64,000 nucleotides of DNA. Origin: Cervus elaphus (taxonomy: Eukaryota > Chordata > Mammalia > Artiodactyla > Cervidae). The stretch spans positions 29,427,001 to 29,491,000 of the forward strand of contig NC_057817.1 in the NCBI RefSeq assembly GCF_910594005.1, given 5' to 3'. Shown piece after piece: positions 56,314 to 64,000 of this stretch (the stretch's first letter is position 1; every line of letters starts with the position of its first letter). The translations under genes and the position numbers were made by a program. The notes beneath the pieces are model-generated. The model was not told the origin of the DNA. It was given only the letters and a program-made list of their open reading frames with translations, and ran no database searches.

Positions 56314-59237
56314 GTCCAAGCTAGGTCTGGCGTGTCTTAAATTGGACCTTAAAGGTAAAATTGTTTGAAATTTAATGTCTACATAGTCCCTGAGCACTTA
56401 TTCCTTGGCATCAAATATGAGCTTGAGACTTAATATTGATACCATCAGAGCTACATAGGCTCATTTATTTTGAATATTGTATTGGCTTTATGTTGTCAGG
56501 AGAAAATTGTTTTGTAAATTATACAGGAGATAGATTATACCTCTCCTTGCTGCTCATTCATTATTCCAATCCCCTTTGCTGTCATTACCTCCAAGGCAAC
56601 CTCACTGGCATATCTGAGGAGCTTTCTCAATACCATTCTCTGGCATAGGGCACTAAACAGACTCACGTATTGGCCTGTCTTGTAACTAGAAACAAAAGCA
56701 GTGACTCGTGTGTATGTGTGCGCGCGTGCACGTGTGTGTACACATTTCTTAACCACTCATTTCATCTTCCTCTTGTAAGTCTGGCTACCTCTGCTGCATG
56801 CTGCCTTTTTTTTTTTCTTTCCCCCATTCTTCCCCACTTCCTTTGAGTGGAGGAAGAACTTCTCCTCTTTCTGACAGACCAGCTGCCCTCCTCCTAGGTC
56901 CATGTCATGTTCCAACATTGTGATCCAGAATTAGTTGGTCCTCCAGACTGGAGAGGTACTTTGGGAAGAATGGATACAGCTGCTGGCTAGGTTGTAAGGG
57001 AGACTTCCCTTTGCACTGCATCCCTAAAGGTATATCACAGAATTAAATCAGGTTTGCAGATCCAGCAGAGTGAGATTGAAAAAGCCAACCACGCAACTCT
57101 GCCCTTATCTGAGAATCCGCCTCTTACTAAGCTCCAGATAATCAGAAACCTTTCTCTCTTGGAAGACTTTCCCCAGCCCTTTCTGTGCAGTGGGTGTTGA
57201 AGTTCTGCAGACAACCCTGAATACTGTCACGACTAAGGTCAGGTTCCTGGCGACAATATATGTATCTCAGAAAAGAAACATGTCAGATATTTTTGCTTTA
57301 GCCACTTTGTGAGTCAGAAAACTAGGGTCTCCTAGATGGGTAAAGAAGAAATTAATGAAGAGGAAGCATCAAGGGAAGTCTGTACCTTTCTTCTAGAGTG
57401 GGAAGGGGAGATATACCTATTTTGACTTCCTCATCAGAAATAGTTTTAGGCTGATAAAGCTGCCTTCTAAAGAATTCACTGAGTTTTGGGCTCTTGTACC
57501 TAAATCTACTCCTACTTTATCTTTGGGAAAGTTAATTGGGATGTTACTGCAAAAGGAGTTAACAATAGTCACTTTTAACTAATAAAAAAAAATCTGAAAC
57601 CAATTTTCCTAGATACAAAGGCAGTTTTCCTAGACATGAAGAATTCTCTGTGAATTATCTACTGCTGTGGTTTCCAGTTTAGTAGCCACCAGCTAGTACA
57701 ATAGCTACTAGCTTTGGGGGCTTTCAGATGCAACTGGTCAGCATTAAGACGTGATTTAATTGTATTTTACAAACCAAATTTTGAAGATTTAGTGCAGGAA
57801 AAAAAAAGAATGTAAAATATCTCAATTTTTAACACTGCATATTGACATGATCATATTTTGGATATATTGAGTTAAACAAAGTATATTTTCAAAATTAATT
57901 TCACCCGTTTCTTTTTTACTTTTTTAAAAGTGGCTGTTAGAAGATTTTAACTTATTTATGTATGTGGCTCACATTATTTCTGTTGAACAGTGTTGATGAT
58001 AGTGATTCAAACAAGTATTAATAACTGAGAAGAGAATTTTAATATAGATTGACATTTGATTCAGTTTTCTAGCATCAGAAGGTGATTTGTCCTGAGTTTA
58101 TTGGGCCAGGCTTAAACAATGGGGCATTCTAAAAAAAAAAAAAATTCATAGTAATAATGGGATTTTTTTTTTTAATGTAAATCTTTTTCTGAATGAGTTA
58201 AATAACTAGGTATAGTCTGTTTTGAGCCACTGTTGGTTAACCGTGCATTCTAGCCAAGCATTGCTTTAGAGTTTGTTTTTTTTTTCACGTATACATCACC
58301 TCAGTTGGAGTAGTTAATCTGTAAACAAACAAGTTTGTCAAGTACATGAAGTGCTACACCGCCTTGATAAGGCAATAAGAATAATGACACTATTATATTC
58401 TTCTCAAAACTATGGAGTTTCTTAAAAAGGGTATTACTTATAGTCTGTAGCTCTGGGTTAGTGTCAGCATTTGTAACAAGTCTCAATTATAGGCACAGAG
58501 GGTCTCAAACTAAATCATATTGTTGTAGTTGTTTTTAATACTTCTTGGGGAAAGTCTCCAGTTATAGAATGAAATTAGTTAATTTCAATTTCTACTGACT
58601 CTCCAGAAATCAGTGACCTCTGACGTGGAGCTGGTAGGTTATCTTATGACTCAGGAGGACAGGTGGCACATTTCCTTGAAACACTTTATCTTTTTAGTTG
58701 AGAATTAAATTTTTACCCATTTGTTCACCTGTTCATTCTTCAACGATTATATATTGAGAACTTAGTGTATACCAGATATCAAACTGTGTGCCACGAGTGA
58801 AAAAGTAAGTCATGGTGCCTACCTGCAGGAAGAAAACAAGAAAAACAGTGGTTAAAATAGAGTAATGGAAAAAATAAATAAATAAAATAGAGTAATGAGT
58901 GTGTGCACAGGGTTAAGTCATGGGAGTTTGGAAGAGGTAGACTTGGTTTTTTTTAACATTATTAACTGAAATATAGGCTTAATGTCCCACCAACAAGCAC
59001 TTGTTTCTTGAATTATGAAGGATGGTAAAAACTTCTTAAGAGAGAGCTTTTTGTTAATTGTTTAATCTGTCTCTTATTTGACATACATTTGTGTTTCTGG
59101 TTTAAGCAAATGTGTTAAGTAGTATAATTACTCATCCACTTGAAAAAGGTAAATATGTTTAATGAAAAAAAAATGTATGTACATAGTTGGAAAAGGAAGA
59201 GTTATGAAACAGAGTTTTAGGGAACTGCAGCTGTTTT

Positions 59238-59447
59238 TCAGATGGCGCAGTGGTAAAGAATCCACCTGCCAATGCGGGAGACGTGGGTTTGATCCCTGGG
59301 TCGGGCAGATCCCCTCGAGAAGGAAATGACAACCCACTCCAGTATTCTTGCCTGGAGAACCCCATGGACAGAGTAGCCTTGTGGGCTACAGTCCATGGGG
59401 GTCGCAGAGTCGGACACAGCTGAGCAAGAGCACACTCACTCACACAC
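59238..59447 (+). repeat. Bov-tA SINE
   Basis: Forward copy: 'tttcagatggcgcagtggta' to 'agcacactcactcacacaca'. CAGCTGTT on both sides is a probable TSD. Confidence 0.9.
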
Positions 59448-61194
59448 AGCTGTTCTCCAGCAATATTTTGAGAACTGCTGCTCTATAAAAATATTCATTA
59501 GCTACTCTATAATAAAACTACAACTAAGTCTTAAATTGGTTTGTGTTAGTGATACATTTTAATATATAAGTAATTCTTAATCTTGAGACTTACTTCCTTC
59601 ATAATAAGGTTAAGGTGTAAGTAGAATGTTGATCCTTTCTTTCTCATGACAGTACCAAGTAGATTCATCCAATTGCACAGTTGTTAATCATCTTAATTCT
59701 TATAGATCTAAGTGAAGTTAACTGATGGGAATGGGAGTGAAGAATAGTCTGGTATAATCCAGTGTATGCCTTGTGGTGGCTTAGGATAGTATATGTCATA
59801 AAGGTTTTCTTTTTTGTAGTTTGTTTCTGCTTTGTTTTAAGAGCAAATTGGCCAATTAAAAAAAAAAAATAGTCTTAAAAAACCTGCAAAGATTACTTAT
59901 GCATGGACCATGCAAGAAATTTTGGATTTGGTGGTTTAGGTGTCCCTGAGAAGTGCAGTATTTTGTACACAGCAAGCACATATATGTACAACAAATGTGT
60001 AGAACACATTTGTTTGTACATAGCAAACCCTGTCCTCTTAAGAATTTACTCAGAAAAATACACTGATATGGATGCATATGTTTAGGGAATATACAAAATA
60101 ATATATGGCTGGGAGTCAACTGCATGTAAATGAGTAAATAGTATAATTTAGAAATTTGTAAATCTTCTGTTCTCAGCATTATTTTTTTTGCTCTTAAAAA
60201 CTGTTGAGGATCCCAAAAAGGTTTTGTAAATGTGGGTTACATATACCTATCAATGTTTTCATATTTGAAATCAAAATTGAGAAATTTAAGAGATATACTT
60301 ATTATTTTACTAAAAATAACAAAAATAAGCCTATTACATTAACATAACTAACATTTTTGAAAGATAATTTTCCAGACAAAAAATACTCAATGAGAAGAAC
60401 ATTGATTTTATATTTTTGCAGATCTCTTTGATGTCTAGCTTAGTAGAAGATAGCTGGATTTTCCTCTTTGGCTTCTACATTCAATCCCTTGTAATATGCT
60501 GGTTTGGTTGAAGTATATAAGTAAAAGCTGACTTTACACAGATATGTTATTGGAAGGGGAAGGTATTTTATCTTTGTTATTATGCCAAAACACAAGAAAG
60601 GTTGGTTGCATTGTGGAATCTGAAACCATATCAATGAGCTTTTCATTCAGGTTAAAATCCACCAGTCTGTTATACACTTTGAATGGATGTCATGTACTGG
60701 TCACTTGAAAAAATACTGGTTCCCTAAGTTATACAGATCTTTTAAATGTACATTTCATAATATGGTACTTAAAAAATCATATAGTTTAGCTCATTGTAAC
60801 AGTCTCATTAGAAAAGCCTTGAAGTATGTATTGGGATGTTGTCGAGCTCAAAGGCAGATATGAGTTCTCTAAAATTCAAATTGTCACTTAAAAGCTTGAA
60901 TTTTATCAGTGGAAAGAATGTTTGTTTTTTTAAAGTAACAGGCTTTTTCATTAATTTTTAAGAAAATGTATCTTAAGTATGCAGGTCCTGAATAACCTTA
61001 GTTTTTCTGTCAGTCATTCTTGTGGATAAAAGTGGTGTTCTTCAAAAAAAAATGATTTAGTCGAACATACAGCTCAGTCAAACAAGGGCCTTTCGCTGGG
61101 ACAGCCGTATCCCTTGGTATGCTGTAAAAGTGCTTTCTGTGTACTTCCCGTCTTACTGAGACTACTTTTTAAAAAATGTACCCAAGGATTGGCT

Positions 61195-61394
61195 TTTTAA
61201 AAAAATATTTGTTTATTTATTTGGCTGCTCTGAGTTTTAGTTGTGGTATGTGCAGTCTTTGATCTTCCTTGTGGCATGCAAAAAATCCCATGGGGCATGT
61301 GGAGATTGATCTAGTTCCCTGACCAGGGATTGAACCTGGGCCCCATGCATTGGGAACATAGAGTCTTAGCCACCGAACCACCAGGGAAGTCCCA
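61195..61394 (-). repeat. CHR SINE
   Basis: Reverse copy: 'ttatttggctgctctgagtt' to 'gaaccaccagggaagtccc'. Confidence 0.85.
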
Positions 61395-61808
61395 AGAGTA
61401 GGCATTTAATAAAATTAATCATTTGTATTGCTTCATCAAGGGCATGCTTTAGTGAAACTGGCATCATTGTTGTTAACCAATGGGCTATAGCAAGAAAGAA
61501 AATAGTAACTACTCCTACAGTTGGGTGCCCCTGCTTTGATTTGTGCTCAGGTTCTCTAAGTGTATCCACCATTGCTCTTTTCGCATGATCATTGCAAATG
61601 TCAACACCATAACAAAGGCAAAGAATGTCTTAATAGTATTATGAAAACAGTTTTGATTTATGGGCCCCCAGAGTGTATCTCAGGGGTGCTCTGGGGTCTG
61701 TGGACCATTCAGACTCTCTGCCATAGTTGACTTAGACCACCCAGGATGAGTGTATAGAATAAAGTAAGAATCTGCATAGAACCCTGAGGAAACTGTTTTT
61801 GGAAAAGG

Positions 61809-62014
61809 CAGGCTTCCCAGGTGGCTCAGTGTGATAAAGTATCTGTCTGCCAAGCAGGAGACGCAGCTTCAATCCCTGGGTCAGGAAGATTGCCTGGAGA
61901 AGGAAGTGGCAACCCACTCCAGTATTCTTGCTTGGGAAATCCTGTAGACAGAGGAGCCTGGCCAGCTACAGTCCATGGGGTTGTAGAAGAATTGGATAGG
62001 ACTTAGCAACTAAG
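61809..62014 (+). repeat. Bov-tA SINE (first of a tandem pair)
   Basis: 'caggcttcccaggtggctca' to 'attggataggacttagcaac'. It is directly followed by a second copy in the same orientation. Confidence 0.9.
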
Positions 62015-62225
62015 GGCTTCCCTTCTGGCTCAGCGGTAAAGAATTAATGTGCCAAGCAGGAGATGTAAGTTCAATCCCTGGGTTGGGAAGATCCTCTGGA
62101 AGAGGAACACTCCAGTATTCTTGCCTGGAAAAAAATCCCATGGACAGAGCAGCCTAGCGGGCTACAGTCTATGAGTCACAAAGAGTTGGACACAGCTGAG
62201 CACGAGCTACCTTTAGCGACTGAAA
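62015..62225 (+). repeat. Bov-tA SINE (second of a tandem pair)
   Basis: 'gggcttcccttctggctcag' to 'gttggacacagctgagcacg', with a short internal deletion around the 'gaacactccagtattc' join. No spacer between the two copies beyond 'taa'. Confidence 0.9.
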
Positions 62226-62384
62226 AACAATAACAGAAAGGAAGAAGAAACCCAAAAGAAGATAAGAGGTATGATAGCCATACAGTATTTGATCATATCA
62301 GTGTGCACATGCGGGCATCACCTCCTGGGAAGAGGGGCAGCCGCCCAGATGCAGGTGGTGAGGAGCCAGCAAGGTGAGGCGACT

Positions 62385-62436
62385 TGCCTGCATTGGCAGG
62401 TGGATTCTTTATCACCTAGCCACCTGGGAAGCCCCT
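62385..62436 (-). repeat. Bov-tA head fragment
   Basis: Only the tRNA-derived end remains: 'cattggcaggtggattcttt' then 'gccacctgggaagcccc'. Confidence 0.8.
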
Positions 62437-62449
62437 GAAAATATCAGTA

Positions 62450-62625
62450 GTTGGCATTTACTAAGTACTCACTTTGTCGCAGCCACCATTCTAAGTACTG
62501 AACATTAAATCTTCATAGTAACTTTATGAAGTAGGTAGATACTGTAGTTATTCCTCATTTACAGATGAAAAAACTGAAACAACCAGAAAAGTAAGTAACT
62601 TGTCCAAAGTACATAGCACATTGTC
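62450..62625 (-). repeat. MIR SINE remnant
   Basis: 'ttcctcatttacagatgaaa' and 'gtaagtaacttgtccaaagt' are the reversed MIR core. Confidence 0.75.
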
Positions 62626-62679
62626 CAAACTAGCAGTGCATACTAAAAAATCTAGTTCTACTGGGGAAAGTGTGACAGG

Positions 62680-62990
62680 AAGGAAGCTAAGAGAAAAGAG
62701 CATTTCAAGGGGCAAAGCATGCTCAAAATGTCAAATGGCACTGAGTTGTCAGGTAAGATAGGGGCCTGAAAAGTATCCATTTGATTTCACAGTAAGATCA
62801 TTAACGACTTCGGCAAGAGCAGCTTCAGTGGAGAATATGGACGGAAGCCAGATGAGAGACACAAGAGGGTTCAGGAATGAGTAGGAGTTAGAAGAGAAGT
62901 CATGAGGAGAGAACTTTTTCAAGAACTTTTGTTGTGAGATGGTGAGAGCCAAAGGGTGTGAGGGACAGGAAGAGCTGTTTTAGGATGGGA
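62680..62990 (-). repeat. Ancient interspersed repeat remnant, unassigned
   Basis: 'gcaagagcagcttcagtgga' and 'gaactttttcaagaactttt' resemble the same old family as in 2580-3350 and 3700-4450. Family name unknown to me. Confidence 0.4.
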
Positions 62991-63549
62991 AAACTTGAGC
63001 ATATTCAAGGTCCAAGGAGAAACAAGTAGAGAACAAAGCTGAAAATAATAGGAAAAAACAAGGACTAAATAGAATGAAATTTCTGATCGGGAAGAGAATA
63101 GATCTAAAGCACAGGGATATTAGTTTTAGATAAAGTGGTTCTGATGCACTAGGTGAAGATGCTCCTTTCTCTTCTTGGTCAAGATTCTTGAGAGAGCTCT
63201 AGTATTTCCACTTCTTTTTTTCTCCTCTTTATATTTTTACGCTGTAACTCACTACTGTCCTTTAGAGTCTCCATTTCACTGGAATTTATTTGGTGAAGGT
63301 TATCACTGGTCTCTAAATTGCCAAATCCAGTGGATACTGAAGTCCTTATCTTACTTGATCTGTGCCTCATTTGATACGACTCCACCTCTGACCTTCCCAC
63401 CCACTAAATTCACATTTTATGTTGTGTTTCCTAGTATTCTCACTTTTGTTCTCTTTTTAGTTTATATTCCTTTCTTATGCAGTCAATCCACCCTCATAAT
63501 TTTAGCTACTGCCTATATTCTCGTTCTCTCTCTCCTTTCTCATATCTTT

Positions 63550-64000
63550 GTGTATATGTTATTTTAAGCCCCTTTTCCAGGTTTATTTGCCTTACTAGAC
63601 TGTTGAATTTCAATGTTCCACAGGTACTTCAAAATCAGTATACAGACAACTCATCTTTCACTCCTAAATTTGCTTTTCTTATCTTATTCTCTACTTGGTT
63701 GAGGCACCATAATCAACTTAGTTTTCCAATCTGGAAACATAGAAGGTGCCCTTGATTTTTGATTGGTTCTTTTTCTTTTGGTTCTTACATCTACCCAGTG
63801 ACCAAGTTCTATCAGTTTCACTTTCTTGCCATATCTTAGGTTGAATCCAACCTTGCCTTTCCATTTCTGTAGCCTTAGTTCAGTGCTTTATGACATCTAG
63901 CATGGATTTTTTACAGTAGCCTAAAGTCTTTTCAGTGACTCTCCATCAGCTGTGGGATGAAGTTCAAGCTTAACATAACATGCAAGGCACCTGTGATCTG
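63550..64000 (+). repeat. L2-like LINE remnant
   Basis: The final part ('tgggatgaagttcaagctta' and 'catgcaaggcacctgtgatc') matches the order of L2 3' sequence. The left boundary is uncertain and the element continues past the window end. Confidence 0.5.

Larger units (their letters stand above)
53126..64000 (+). other. CERS5: CERS5 intron 1 (5' part)
   Basis: More than 10.8 kb of intron continuing past the window. The first 500 bp are GC-rich island shore. Then it is AT-rich, with few SINEs until 59238. L2-like scraps occur at about 54245-54300 and 58715-58850. I looked for the expected next exon (a segment starting FIAKPCALCIG in human) and did not find it. No other exon-like sequence was seen; 55210-56180, 56320-58700 and 59450-61190 hold nothing I can name. 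Confidence 0.8.

Noticed and set aside
60013..60050. Short stretch translating to IANPVLL, vaguely like the start of CERS5 exon 2 (IAKPCAL)
   Set aside because: The similarity stops after a few residues, the phase is wrong for the exon 1 donor, and no acceptor or donor fits.
1..64000. A previously undescribed defence, mobile or bacterial-type system
   Set aside because: Everything readable is two known vertebrate genes and common mammalian repeats. No CRISPR array, operon, phage or endogenous retrovirus was seen.

Overview
This is mammalian nuclear DNA from a ruminant, most likely a bovid (cattle, yak, bison, sheep or goat type). The evidence is intron-split genes with GT/AG splice sites, a CpG-island promoter, and dense ruminant-specific repeats: BovB RTE LINE fragments, Bov-tA/Bov-A SINEs and cetartiodactyl CHR-type SINEs over older MIR, L2, L1 and hAT-Charlie remnants. 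The species cannot be fixed from the sequence alone.

Two protein-coding genes lie head to tail on the + strand. From position 1 to about 47875 is the 3' part of LIMA1 (EPLIN, an actin-bundling LIM-domain protein). Nine consecutive coding exons can be read (868-913, 11049-11513, 25682-25766, 26513-26661, 29449-29556, 34159-34216, 35756-35865, 43462-43595, 45541-46549), followed by a 3' UTR of about 1.3 kb with one clear AATAAA. All exon phases join, giving residues 41 to 760 of a roughly 760-residue long isoform. The first 40 residues lie upstream of the window. The ATG of the short isoform (EPLIN-alpha, 600 aa) is codon 161 at 11364, and a perfect SRF-type CArG box (10807-10816) lies about 240 bp upstream of that exon, where the alpha promoter is expected.

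After about 5 kb of repeat-rich intergenic DNA (47876-52550), a strong CpG island (about 52600-53320) carries exon 1 of CERS5 (ceramide synthase 5, ER membrane). Its coding part is 52929-53125. The rest of the window (53126-64000) is CERS5 intron 1; no further CERS5 exon was found. LIMA1 followed by CERS5 on the same strand matches the gene order known from the human 12q13 region.

The remaining sequence is introns and transposable elements. Many insertions have readable target-site duplications (TSDs), so the order of insertion can be worked out: Bov-A units inside a CHR SINE, BovB inside an hAT remnant, SINEs inside L1 3' ends. No RNA gene, CRISPR array, bacterial system or clearly new protein-coding gene was seen. 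The most notable signals are the CArG box, upstream start codons in the CERS5 leader, a duplicated segment in the LIMA1 3' UTR, a BovB copy with a damaged reverse-transcriptase active site, and long inverted BovB copies flanking LIMA1 exons 5-7.
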